Shown piece after piece: positions 24,050 through 35,171 of a stretch of 64,000 nucleotides of DNA. The position numbers were made by a program, and so were the translations under genes. The notes under the pieces were generated by a model. It did no database searches. It was not told the DNA's origin and saw nothing but the letters and a program-made list of their open reading frames with translations. This stretch comes from Cadophora sp. MPI-SDFR-AT-0126 (taxonomy: Eukaryota; Ascomycota; Leotiomycetes; Helotiales; Ploettnerulaceae). Every line of letters starts with the position of its first letter. Position 1 is the first letter of the stretch. Location: the NCBI GenBank assembly GCA_020747065.1, contig JAGMVK010000014.1, forward strand, positions 1,178,001-1,242,000. Reading direction: 5' to 3'.

Positions 24050-26240
24050 ATGGCCTTCAACACACGCTTCTACTCGTCCACTCAAGGTGATCCTCATAAG
24101 CTTATGGGTAATTCCTCCGGTGCTGGTAATTCAACGCAAGGACATCTTGGCCAGATGGGCGGTCCTTTTCGTGAGTTATACTTTGGGTCCAAAGCCATGA
24201 GCTCGCAGACACTCCATAGTACGCAGAGAAATCAACCATGGAATCCAGAGGAAGATGAGGAAGAGTTGAGTGAAGAAGAATACGTCGAACTGGAACACGG
24301 CGTTGTATTGAAGTCAGCTATCCGAGGCAGACCAGCAAGAAGACACCGCAACAACGGCACTCGACTGACCAACATTCAAGGAAATCCTAGGATTGATAAT
24401 TCTCACACATCTACTGCATCTTCTCCAAATGACTCCCTTCCGCCATCCACCGTCAATACTTCTCCAGCCAGTATCTCCGCACCAGCACCTCGGCGATCAT
24501 ATGCCCGCAATGCAGCAGGAGGTTACCCTTGTCCTCAATGCACAAAAACTTACGAGACTTCCTCCCCCGTCGCAAGGCTCGACGAACAATCCACGACCAA
24601 ATTAAGGAGAGATGCGACTCTTGTGGCCAAACTTTCGCGGACAAATGGCGACGTGACGGCCACCAAAAAAATCCTAAGAAAGGACAGTGTTTTATGGACT
24701 TCCAACGGGGCCGCTATCCCGGCCACCCAGACTACGCAAAGTGGAAGGCAAGTCGACGTACAGGTCACAATGGTCAGATTGCACCCAGAGCCATTCTCTC
24801 CTCTTCTCGAGGCCGAAAGGCCCAAAATCTTCAACCGATGATGCAATCCAGGATCTCTACGACCGGTCTCTTGTCCACCAGCACCTACAGCTCTTTTCAA
24901 GCTCAAGGAAGTAGCTCGCGAAGCGGTTTCGAGACTACTGTCAGAGGTGATTCTCCTACTGGCCAAGGCCAAAAATATAAAAGTACAGTCCAGCCTCAAC
25001 AGTCGGAACGTAGTTTACACCTTACACCCCCTTTACGTGTTCCTTCTGATGATACTTCGGTGTATCTCAATCCTGTGAAGCTTCGATCGCACCAGAATGA
25101 GACAGGAAATACTCATCACGCAGCGGGACCTCATACTCCATAGCGGAATTCCCCTTCGTCTTTCCAACAGCCCGCACCAATCGCAAGCTACAGCTCGCGA
25201 AACGAAGTTATGGCAATTCCCTACCAGTCGCATAACACTGGATGTACCGGTCATCTTGATTACTCTAGCCCTACCAATCAACGAATGAGAAAGCATAACG
25301 AAGGTTGGAATGACTCCGGCATTTCATCACCTTCCCGCGCAACCCCATCTCAACAGACAAACCAGCCGTCTACGTCTAGCTGGATTCGATGTCTTCGTCA
25401 GCAGGGTTCTATGTCTTTGGTGTATCTTCCGATCCACTATTTGATCCTGGTTTCCGTTCGCCGTCCGAACTGGGTGACGTCGCTTCTTTACCATACCCTA
25501 AACGACAACACAACTACTACGGCGCTCTCAATCCAGGTGTTGAAATTGGGTCATTCAATGATACGCCTTCTAGCGACACAAAACTCAAATATCATCAAGA
25601 TTTCGGTACCGGATCCTATATCGAGTGCTATCCCGCTGTACAATTCTCGAACCAGTCTGGATACTCATCTCCATCAAGAGCTACCTTGAGCAGTGGTCTT
25701 GCCTCCCAATCGAGCTCTTCATTGAACGGTACACATGAAAGCGAGAGACAACGTAGATCTTAATTCCTGTACTATGGAAATCCAGACTCCCAATTAAATT
25801 CAGCTGGTCTATCAATTTCTCGCAATTCGGTATTACACAATGGACACCACAAACCTGCTCCTCGTGGAAGACCCGAATTGGAATCTGTCTCTTTCAATAA
25901 CCAATGGGATTTCATTCCCGGCCCTATTACACAAGCCTCTCGGGCACCAAACACGTCTCAACCCTTTCTTTCTCGGTTTATATTCGATTCAAGTGCCTCT
26001 ACAATTGACTACGACCCTTCAACTGATGACAGCACTGTTCCACATGCCAATGAAGGTGGCAGCCGCTCCTTCTCCATAGCAACGCCTGACAGTGACTCAT
26101 TTGGGCGCCCTTTCCCTTCATCCAACGTTCAGCCTGACCCCGGATTTCGACCGCATTTCCAGTCACCGGATGTTGGCAGTGATTGGTCTTGCGAAGCCAT
26201 GTTTGAAGATTTCGAACAAAACCAGACCCGCTTCATGTGA
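24050..26240 (+). pseudogene. Zinc-finger paralogue A (C2H2/C2HC family), decayed
   Basis: First of three tandem relatives. Coding from ATG 24050 includes acidic and Ser/Pro-rich linker, then a CPQC half-finger (24530-24541). The frame then jumps by one lost base, most simply in the C-run 24564-24568. The new frame gives the family's second finger: CDSC at 24613, the histidine 12 residues later, and a fourth Cys at H+9, followed by the G..PG.P.Y tail box (GRYPGHPDY). It then meets an in-frame TAG at 25141-25143 and stays open beyond it. A second one-base loss around 25200-25390 shifts the frame again. An in-frame TAA lies at 25761-25763, and the same frame runs on to TGA at 26238-26240. Both premature stops fit CAG or CAA changed to TAG or TAA. 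An intron at the very end (GTGAGC..TTTACAG) is possible. The Ser/Tyr-rich tail resembles copy B. Confidence 0.7.
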
Positions 26241-27121
26241 GCGACTCACAGGTCAGTCAAAAGCTCAGGTTTGTTCAAGCTCATCGGCTGATAATTGTTT
26301 ACAGAGCAGATTCCAAGTCAAGACTTGTCGATCAGTGTTTGTTTCAGAGACATGACGAAGTCACTCGTAAGACCCTCTCCATTCTTATGACTTGCTTCTG
26401 TACGATATAAAGCACGGTAAGTTCTTTCAATCATGCCTCGTAACGTTCAAATACTAATTTATGCCTCTTTCCTCAAGGAAAGCATCCCTTCCACTTGCTC
26501 ATGGACTCAGTTGGTGTTGGAAACTCGTGGTTCGACGTCTTGCTTGCTTGGTGGCTTCCATTTTCTGTAATTTGACTCTCCGAAACAAACGCAATGAATG
26601 AATAAATTATGATTTGGTGTGCATGAGCTTTACTTGTGAAGATACGTATGACGGTAATGATAGCGCAGTCACGCTTCATTCAATTCTAAAGTTCTCTTTA
26701 AACCTTCTCCACCAGCTTTAGCAAAAGATGTGGGGGGAAATGCCTTTAAAAGGTATTCCAAGTGAATTTTTGTGTACAAGTGCGCACCAATGAGGTGGCT
26801 CACAGAGCGTGCTGATATATAGCCACAACATGGCAGTTTCTCACGCCATCATAAAAGTTCGATCGGTAGTTTCGATACAAACAACAAATCAGCCCGATTT
26901 ATTCTGCAGGGCTACAGCGCAAGAACATTCGGTAAGTGTAGATATACTGTTTAGCATCTTTATACTTTCATTCGTTATCCATCGAGTTCCATGGCCAACA
27001 CTTCACGCTCTATTAGGCCATCCGCCGCGGCTGTCTATGCTCAGCACCTACACTTCAACATATCAAACTCACATCAGGCAATACAAAGCTGATTTCATTC
27101 TTCAATTCAGTCCACTCTAGC
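26241..27121. other. Spacer between zinc-finger copies A and B
   Basis: This 880-bp spacer is mostly AT-rich with no supported coding sequence. It should contain the promoter of copy B. A frame at 26809-27120 runs up to the copy B start but shows no family motif. Confidence 0.45.
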
Positions 27122-29091
27122 ATGTCCGACTTGCTCAACTTTGTCGACTCGGATCTCCCATTCGACGACTCTTTCTTCCAGTATTTTGAATCCAAAAACG
27201 CGCCCCGAGGCGAACCATATCAGCCACCCCGAAACCAAACAATGGAATCGCACTATGATATCAGACCTTCGAATATCCAACAAGAGGTAGAAGAATTAGC
27301 CAGAGGCTCAGATAAACAAATGGGTACTATTGCCAATATGAGACAAGTTCGCCGTGTGCAAGGTCCGGAGTTTCAACAGCAATGGCGAAGTGAGGATGAA
27401 GAGAAGGGAATACGCAAGTCCGTACAATCACCACCAAGGAACACAAACCGATTTGGAATCGCTCAAGCCACGAACATACTTGTCGCTCTTCCACACATAG
27501 TTGCAAATCCACCAGCATATTCTTCGACGACCCCTTCATTATCCCACACTCCACTTCCCTCGCCATCCGTCGCCGAAGAAAGTCCAACAGAATCTGGCAA
27601 GTACGCCGGAAACTTTGCATGCCCAGTCTCTGGCTGTAACAAACGATTGTCTTGTAAAGGAAATCTAAATAGGCATCTCAAGACGCATACCGATGCCAAA
27701 GACTGGGCATGTCAGGTCTGCAAGAGGCCCTTTTCCGAGGAGCGTTGGGTACGAAGACATCAGCAGAATCCTAACTTCAAAGACTGCTATGCGGCATGGG
27801 TTGCCGGTCTTCTTCCTGGTTCTCCAGGCTATGTCCCTCCTTCACTTGACCCTTTGACTGGAAAGCCAACAAATCGTTCCTGTGGCGACGCCTATGTTAG
27901 ATACCAACCTCAAGCTGCTCAGAGTGCTGGTATCGTTTCAGGTTCGTCAGCAATGCAACACCATGAATCTGCCATGGCATATACAGCTCATCGGCAGAAC
28001 TATGGCAATGCTGCTCTCTCATATAATAACCTTGAGCTTCAAACAGTCAATTCACAACAAAAGAGTTATATCAGTCCAGGACTAAGTTACACTCCCAGTC
28101 TCAATGGCTATCGAGCACCTCAGCCTCTAGCTCAAGCGTTTCTCGCCAGTGGTTCATCGTCTGGTCTTCGAGGTGTTTATCAGCAGCAACCATACATTGC
28201 TAAAGCACATGAAAGTAATAAAGGGCACACCGCTACGCAAGGCAACTTGAATGTGCCCCTCTATGGTTAGCATGCTTTCACTCTTGGTTCTCCCTATGCC
28301 ATTAGTAACAACGCAAACTCCAACATCCGATCCGGAATTCTGCCTTCTGAAACAAATCGATATTACCAGGAGGAGTTCCGTCCAGCCTATTCTGCCAGCC
28401 GGTCCTTGTCTCTTGGACACTCCACCAACTATAGTGAAGTCAATCGCGCGCAGATCCCTCGATCACCCTACAAGCATCACACCGGGTATCAAAACTCAAT
28501 GAACACCAGACATACTCATGATGTCCCAGCACCATCTGCAGGTGTTTCGTTGCCATTTTCCCGTGATGACAGTCCGCGAGTCTTGCACGGACACCCATCT
28601 ACATCTGGATCTGGCTCTGATTCTCGTCCGTATGGCTTCAGTTCTTTAATAGGCAACATTCATGGATGTGACTCTGGCTTTATCTTTGGTTCTGGCTCTA
28701 TTTCCCCTAAAGTCACATCCGATACGTCTGTTGGACCCTTTGCGTCGTACCAACGATCTGGTTCTGACCACCAGCACACCTACTCTACACCGAGACACAA
28801 CCCAGATATTGTGCACCAACAACCTTTCAACTACAATATGTCAGATCAAACTAAGACTCGCTCTTCCCATTATAGGGGTTCTTTGTTCTCTCCGAACTCT
28901 GCGCAAACGGCACATGGAATGGAGGACCTCATGTGGTCAGGCGACGGTGCGGACGACAATAGCAAGGTTTGCTCTTACCTTTTATCTAACTACAACATAC
29001 CAACTACTAACATATGTGCGAAAAACAGATCTCTACACCAGACGGCTCCCACTTCTTCGATTGGGATGCATATAGTCAGGCTGAGTCTTAG
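27122..29091 (+). pseudogene. Zinc-finger paralogue B, one in-frame TAG
   Basis: Second relative of the family and nearly intact. It starts MSDLLNFVDSDLPFDDSFF at 27122. Finger 1 is classical C2H2 (CPVSGC, 12 residues, H, 3 residues, H). Finger 2 is C2HC: CQVC, 12 residues, H, 8 residues, C. The tail box AAWVAGLLPGSPGYVPP follows. A long Ser/Tyr/Gln-rich tail comes next. The frame is interrupted once, by TAG at 28268-28270, and then stays open in the same frame to a GT..AG intron (28967-29028, with TACTAAC) and a last exon ending DWDAYSQAES at 29091. The two exons (27122-28966, 29029-29091) sum to a multiple of three. Without the TAG the protein would be about 635 residues; terminating there gives 382 residues that retain both fingers. 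It may be a recent nonsense allele, a readthrough site, or a functional short form. Confidence 0.7.
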
Positions 29092-30014
29092 CGTGCTTCC
29101 TTGTTACTTTCTTTGAGAGAAGGCATGTAAACACAACACGTTTTCGATGTCGCGATAGTGGATGTCTTCTGCACTATATCTCCATGATAGCTCATTGCGA
29201 TTCGGCAATACATATCATAAAATAATTCTGGCTTCAGGATTTTTGATGGTCATCGAACTGGCTTACATTAGCACATGATGTAACAAGACTAAATGAAGAT
29301 GTGCGTGAACAGTTTGGACCACACCAGATAGTAGAGCACAAATCAAGATTTTTGTGCACTTTTTTCTTATGTGACTAGCAGCAACTGTCTTTTAGAATTC
29401 TTAAAGTCGTACCTAGTAAATGTGATGTCATAAGTCGTTGAGAGGACGTGTAGAAACCATACGCGTGGTTGGCCAGGTGAGGTGACAACTAACTTGTTGT
29501 CGCAACTCTCTGTTACCTTGACTTTACAGATACATACAACACAATCAATTAAAGCTGATTGATAATTTCCAGTAATTGCAAGTCTTATTTTTCCTCTTTT
29601 AGACATGAGGTTAATTGACGTATACATGTGTGTGACTGATATTCACTGCTAACAGCATTGCCATGTTGATTGTCTAGTCCACTAACGCTAGGCGAGGCCG
29701 GCCCTCCTCCTCGAGCAATAACCACATTCGAACTCTCAACGCGACTTTACAGGAAATCCTCGAGCAACTTCAAAGCAGACAAGATCCCAATCAAGCTTTT
29801 CAAGTATCAGACCCAAAACAAGTAGACAATTCCCGCACCATTGCAATTACCAAGGTTTCTCAAAATACCCAGCCAAACAAAAACAACCCCAATCTCGACT
29901 TTGGACCTCGACGTGCCTCCAGAGCTCTCGGAATTGGATCTACGCAATCTTATTGTCCATTCTAAAAGCACCGAAATAACCTCTCAAACATTCAAAAAGT
30001 TACATCTGCCTACA
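29092..30014. other. Spacer between copies B and C
   Basis: This 920-bp spacer holds the likely promoter and 5' leader of copy C. The copy C frame is open upstream to 29841 but without an ATG, so the upstream part may be leader or an unseen exon. CTGCTAACAG near 29649 looks like a branch site plus acceptor and hints at a leader intron. Confidence 0.45.
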
Positions 30015-32072
30015 ATGTCGTCTTACTTCCGTTCATCCAAGAATCAAGTCAACAATACCCATTCCGACCACGAGAGTGATGAGCAGAATACGAATAGTAC
30101 GCAGAGGTACCAGGATAGGAATGAGATAAGCTTGGGTACAAACAGTGGTGAGGGTTTTTCAAAGCAAGAAGAAACACTACCGGCGAAGCGACCAAGACCT
30201 ACACTAGCCAGCTCCAGCACTCGGATCCGATCTGATCCCCAAATTCAGTATCGCTCGACTTCCACATTGTCTGCCTCAACAATCACTCCTACTTCAGCGC
30301 CAGACCAGACACAAATAGTCTACACCAGGAGTGCCGAGGGTAGATGGCTGTGTACCCGACCTCCGTGCAAGAATACCTTCGCAGACAAGAACAGCGTCAA
30401 GAGACATGTTCATACTGTTCATGACGGGGCGCGGGATTACGAATGCGAGATATGCCATCATACCTTTTCCGACGCACGACGCCGAATCGGCCACCTCAAA
30501 AACACGAATCCGAGATACAAAGAATGTAATAACGCTTGGAAAGCTGGTAGAGTCCCCGGTGCGCCAGGATACATTGCTCCGGTCCTGGCGCCTTCCGTTA
30601 CTCCCACCACCTCACCTCTGTCAGTTGGATATTGTTCCTCTTCCGATAGTACTGCCGCAGCAAATCGCAACTCAAGTATTGGGGACCGCGATGAGGACTG
30701 TTCATATGAGGTTGGCCGGTACATGTTTGACCCTCTTGCTTCTGAAGAGCAACAAAAGTCTTACACTTCCCAATTGTGGGAACCAGTTTCATCTCAGGGG
30801 TTCAATCCAGAAGTCTCTCTCAGTATTGAAGATGAAATTTACCCTGCTACGTTCTTAAGTTCAACCACGAGCCAGCAGCAGGGACATCTGGGAGAGGTCA
30901 GCGGAAGCTCTTCAAGGACGGATTACTCTTTTCCACCTGACGGGACAACCGCTTCCAGTCAACATTCTCGTCAAGTTGGCAATCCTTATACTGGGCCGAT
31001 GTTGACGCCGTCACAGCCCGGCGGTCAGGCTTGGTATTCAAATGTTATCCACGTAGGTAGACCATATGCTGGTCAAGCCGAACGTCCAGCCAGGAGCTCC
31101 TCTTTTCTTCCTCAATTGCCCGATGCTGCGTTGAAGCCAAATGCGTCTAGCTTCATGGCTCCACCAAGATACCCACAGCATCACCACCGCAGAAACTTCC
31201 AAGAGCCACATGATAAACAGTATCGCCCAGCAGCTTCTGCTCAAGAAAATAAGCATAGCTCTCCTATTGGATCGCACAGACTTCGAGATGCAATGTTCCA
31301 ACAACAAGACGACGACCAACACAGCAGTCCTATGATCCCTCAACCAAGCGGATACTCCTACAACTCTAGGTATCCAGTACCTCGATATCAAGGAGCTGTT
31401 CCAGGTCAGTATCAAAATATTTCGTATAGCAGAGCATCTAATGCTCAACTCAACCAAAATGACTATGCTTCCAGCTCTCAATACCCTCAAAGACAGTCAC
31501 ACTTCCAAGGACAACGCTACAACTGCCCACCTCCCGCTGCGTTCCCGCCTACCTTCGAATCAATGTCATACTCCCATCCCAGCACAGCCTCTTACGACCA
31601 ACCATCGGATACTCAACCTGTTCTCGGAAAGCGTAAGGAGCGCGACCCTGATGAGAACCAATATGACTTCAACTCCTTTCCACGGTCGACTCAGCAGACT
31701 CTCGTCATCCCGACGCCTACTTCCGACTCCTATTCTGAGCTTGATGTTGCATCTCCACGTGTAGACAATTCGCTGTTCACACCCAGCCCGACTTGCGATG
31801 AGTCGCTCGGATCCGACCCCGCCGATAAATCTGAAGCCGATGAACCTGCACCTACCCACCAATCCGGAGCTGATGATGCTGGATCTGGGGCAGTCTCAAC
31901 TGTTCACCACCCATCTGTTCACATCCCACAAGTCATATGGGTGAATCGCCATGGTAGATATAGAGCTAAGAAGTCAACGATTCTAGAATCCTCGAAAGAA
32001 GGATGGGTCAAGAGTTTAGGTGAGGATGATCCGCTGGAGGCTTGGCACAAGATAGTATTTGGTGGAAAGTGA
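30015..32072 (+). CDS. Zinc-finger protein, paralogue C (C2H2 + C2HC, G..PG.P.Y tail box)
   Basis: This is the intact member of the tandem family: a single exon of 685 codons from ATG 30015 (MSSYFRSSKNQ). Finger 1 is C2H2 with spacing C-x4-C-x12-H-x4-H (CTRPPC..RHVHTVH). Finger 2 is C2HC: CEIC, 12 residues, H, 10 residues, C. The tail box NNAWKAGRVPGAPGYIAP follows immediately. Most of the remainder is Ser/Gln/Tyr/Pro-rich, as in activation or condensate-forming domains. A basic and tryptophan-containing C-terminus (HIPQVIWVNRHGRYRAKK, then LEAWHKIVF) is not seen in copy B. It is probably a nuclear nucleic-acid-binding protein; no target or process can be named. Copies A and B lie immediately upstream in the same orientation, which indicates tandem duplication. 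Confidence 0.8.
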   Translation: MSSYFRSSKNQVNNTHSDHESDEQNTNSTQRYQDRNEISLGTNSGEGFSKQEETLPAKRPRPTLASSSTRIRSDPQIQYRSTSTLSASTITPTSAPDQTQIVYTRSAEGRWLCTRPPCKNTFADKNSVKRHVHTVHDGARDYECEICHHTFSDARRRIGHLKNTNPRYKECNNAWKAGRVPGAPGYIAPVLAPSVTPTTSPLSVGYCSSSDSTAAANRNSSIGDRDEDCSYEVGRYMFDPLASEEQQKSYTSQLWEPVSSQGFNPEVSLSIEDEIYPATFLSSTTSQQQGHLGEVSGSSSRTDYSFPPDGTTASSQHSRQVGNPYTGPMLTPSQPGGQAWYSNVIHVGRPYAGQAERPARSSSFLPQLPDAALKPNASSFMAPPRYPQHHHRRNFQEPHDKQYRPAASAQENKHSSPIGSHRLRDAMFQQQDDDQHSSPMIPQPSGYSYNSRYPVPRYQGAVPGQYQNISYSRASNAQLNQNDYASSSQYPQRQSHFQGQRYNCPPPAAFPPTFESMSYSHPSTASYDQPSDTQPVLGKRKERDPDENQYDFNSFPRSTQQTLVIPTPTSDSYSELDVASPRVDNSLFTPSPTCDESLGSDPADKSEADEPAPTHQSGADDAGSGAVSTVHHPSVHIPQVIWVNRHGRYRAKKSTILESSKEGWVKSLGEDDPLEAWHKIVFGGK

Positions 32073-32961
32073 TGGGTAGGTAAAATCTCAACATGCTGCC
32101 TCCTTGATAACCCTTTCTCTGTTACTTAAGGCATAGACTAACATAGCTTAAGCAGTCTCATGCCATAGGTCTCGCGTTTTCGCGTTCAAGCCCACTGTCG
32201 CCGCAGGATGATTGCGATAGCTTTTGTCGCAGGCTCCCCACACCTCTTAATCTTTGCCCGCAGGTTCCGAGCGAAGAATTTCACACTATGTCATGGAACC
32301 TGGAGGCTTGGGATACCGTTCTGTACTAGGCTTTTTGAGTTTGCTGTCTATATTCTGTTGGATTACATGAGAGCACGCATACCCGTCACCTCACAATCGT
32401 GCTCACCCCGTCACTTTCAGATTCCCAAAGACATGCTTGTCACATCCCATCAAAAGTAATTCTCAACATATAATGAGAGAAAACTTGTTCCCTCTGAATT
32501 TACTCTGAGCTCTTTCTTGCCCAGTGTGCAGAAATATTGTTCTCGCGTGATTGTTGACATTCTCGAGCCCCGCTAGGAAATTAAGCGAACCCCTCTGTCT
32601 AGAATTCCAAGAGAATAAACACGCCCACTTACGACCCAAACTCTGTCACCTGTGACCACAACACCTTCCAAAAATTGATGCCATATCAAGATAAAATTGC
32701 CATGCCTTTCAAAAGTACAGGGAATAGGGGTGGAAGACTTCTAAAGCCTTCACCGGTAACGGGTACTCAAATCACATGGAGCGGGGCCTCCCAAAAAGCA
32801 CTATGCAATTTCGACTTGACAAACAAGACCAATATATAGTCGATTATTTCCAGTTGGATAAAACGCTATATACATGAACTCATCATCATCTCTTCATGAA
32901 CTCAGCTTCGTCACCCCGACCCTCACCCCAATCCCACCCCAGCACCACCTACCGCCCACAA
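32073..32961. other. Convergent intergenic spacer
   Basis: This 890-bp spacer lies between zinc-finger copy C (+) and the carboxylesterase (-). No supported gene is seen. The plus strand is C-rich towards 32900, which continues as the antisense of the esterase C-terminus. Confidence 0.45.
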
Positions 32962-35171
32962 TCACCGTCTCACAACCCCCCAATTCTCATTCATAATCCT
33001 AATCCCCACCTCCCTAAACGTATCACTCTCCACAAAACTCGTAACATTAGCATCAAACACCATATCCCAAGCCCCCTCCACCTCATCCCTCACCGCCTCA
33101 TAGCTCGGCCACTCCTCCACCTCCTCGCTCCTGCCCACCCACCCATTCGGATCCAAATCCGCCACAAAACTCGCCCAGCTCTTACTCATGAGCTCAGCAA
33201 GCTTAATGTAGCTCTCCCCCTTCCCTTCGAATGGATTCACGGCGTAGCCTAGCCCCTGAAGGTTATCAAACACAAACGCCACCTCTTGGAAATGCGTCAC
33301 TGAGATCGGGAATGGGATCCCAGCAGGGATGGCGTTGAAGCGGTAACAGTACGCATCCAGACCAGCAGCTGACCAGACCGCGCAGGTATGTCGTCTAGAG
33401 GCGATGAAGAATAGATCGCCACTATAAGCTGCACTGCGTCGCCAGTAAGCACCAAATGAGGTGTTTGCGAAGGAGAGGTCTGCGCCGAGGGTTTCAGTGG
33501 AGGGGATGAGGTAGTCGGGGGCGTTGGTATGGATGTAGGCTTCAATGATAGAAGATAGGACCGGTTCTGAAGCCGACCAGGAGCCTTTTATTTTATGTAT
33601 CAGCAAATCTTCCTTTCACAGAAACAATACTTAGAAAGGCACGAAACTCACCATTCATAATCCCAACCAAATCCCCCTCAGTCTGCACCCCTCTCGGACT
33701 AAACCCCGTCCCCTCATCCGAGTTCGCCCCCGCAATAATAGGAACATGCACAAAGCTCCCGTCATTCAACTGCTCACTCCCATACCTAGCAACAAAATCC
33801 CCATCCAGAGCAGGCCACCATCCCGGCGTATTAAACTCTGTAGTATTCAACACGCTATTCAACACCGTGAACGGCACCTCCCTCAGACACGTGAGTGAAT
33901 CCGTGGCATTACCACATCCAGCCTGCTCCACGACAGCATCGTACATGGGCTGGTAATCCGTCGAGTTCTGCTGCTCGCCGAAGAATATCGGACCCCCGGA
34001 TTCCATGATAGCTGCGCGGAATAATTTATCATCTCGGCCGTTGAAGGCAGTCAGATGCAAGCCGACGCTCGCAGCGCCGGCACTCTCACCCCAGATCGTG
34101 ACTTTCTCTTTGTCACCTCCGAAAGCAGCGATATTCTCGTTGATCCAGTGGAGGGCTAGACGTTGATCTTTGAGTCCGAGATTGAGAGCACCGGCGTCAG
34201 ACACAGCGTCTCCATTTAGGAAACCGAAGGGTCCGAGACGGTAGGCGATGCTGGCTGCTATGATGGGCTTGCCGATGTCGACGGAGTTCTGGACGATGAA
34301 GGAGAGGTTGTAGCGTCTGTCTGGTGCGCCACCATACGCAAAGCCACCACCTGAGCAAGTCAGTACTTGCCATAAAATAACTTATTGCGTCACGCATTCT
34401 CTTTCAGGAGCTGTAAATTCATCTCAAAATGGAAGAAGAAAAAGTGGTTAGAAGCACTCGAATGTAAGTACTTTCCGCAAAACACAACTAAAATGTTGTG
34501 AAACCGGACAGCTTGAAATTAAAGATCAAACACACTTACCATGAATCCAAAGCGCCACCGGCAAACTCTCATTCTCATACCCAGTTGGCCTCACAACATT
34601 GAGGTACAAACAATCCTCGCTTAACAAATGTGAGCCTACATCCCCCTCTCAATCTCTCAAAACAAGACCACATACCTTTGTTGATACCCAATCTGATCGG
34701 CTCCATATCCAATACAATGCTATTTCCGTCAATCAGCCACTTTCTCTTCAAACCTTATCCCGCCTTTCCGCTTTTCCCCCTCATGATTTCTCGTCAAAGA
34801 ATCTCTCCCATCTTCCATGTTTCCTCACATCAAACAAAACTTCGCAACCTCATCAACAAACACTAGGAAATTAGGAAAGCCTCTCAACCTACAAAAGCAT
34901 AATTCGTAGCCGAAACCGCCCCCTCCCAACTCCTCCCCTCCAACCCCACCGGATTCGCAAACCTCAGCTCCCCCACTGGTGCCTCCGCAAACGGGATCCC
35001 CAGGAACAGATCCTGATTATACGATTCGAGATGCGTGCCGTAGTAGGAGCCATTGAGAACCTTGACTGTTGGTGGTGCTGTGAGGTTTGCTGTGGCGGAT
35101 ACGCATGCTGTTAGGCTTAGGAGGAAGAGGGGAGCCAGAAGGGCAATCTGGGATGGGGAGTTGAGATGCAT
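32962..35171 (-). CDS. Secreted type-B carboxylesterase/lipase
   Basis: An alpha/beta-hydrolase of the carboxylesterase type-B family that hydrolyses carboxylic esters, presumably outside the cell. Five exons (35171-34893, 34719-34676, 34619-34540, 34350-33652, 33584-32962) give about 574 residues with consistent phase. A signal peptide is visible at the N-terminus (LLAPLFLLSLTACVSA). The family signatures appear in order: LGIPFAEAPVGELRF, then SEDCLYLNVVRP, the oxyanion-hole WIHGGGFAYGG, the nucleophile elbow IWGESAGAASVG, an acidic residue in NSDEGTGFSP, and a histidine in THFQEV. The length is typical of the family. The 44-nt second exon (CIGYGADQIGYQQ) was placed by family resemblance. 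The substrate is unknown. The neighbouring regulators give no hint of a pathway. Confidence 0.9.

Noticed and set aside
28251..28310. A short intron (GTTAGC..CATTAG) that would remove the TAG of zinc-finger copy B
   Set aside because: It would be 40 nt, has a poor donor, and joins exons out of frame.
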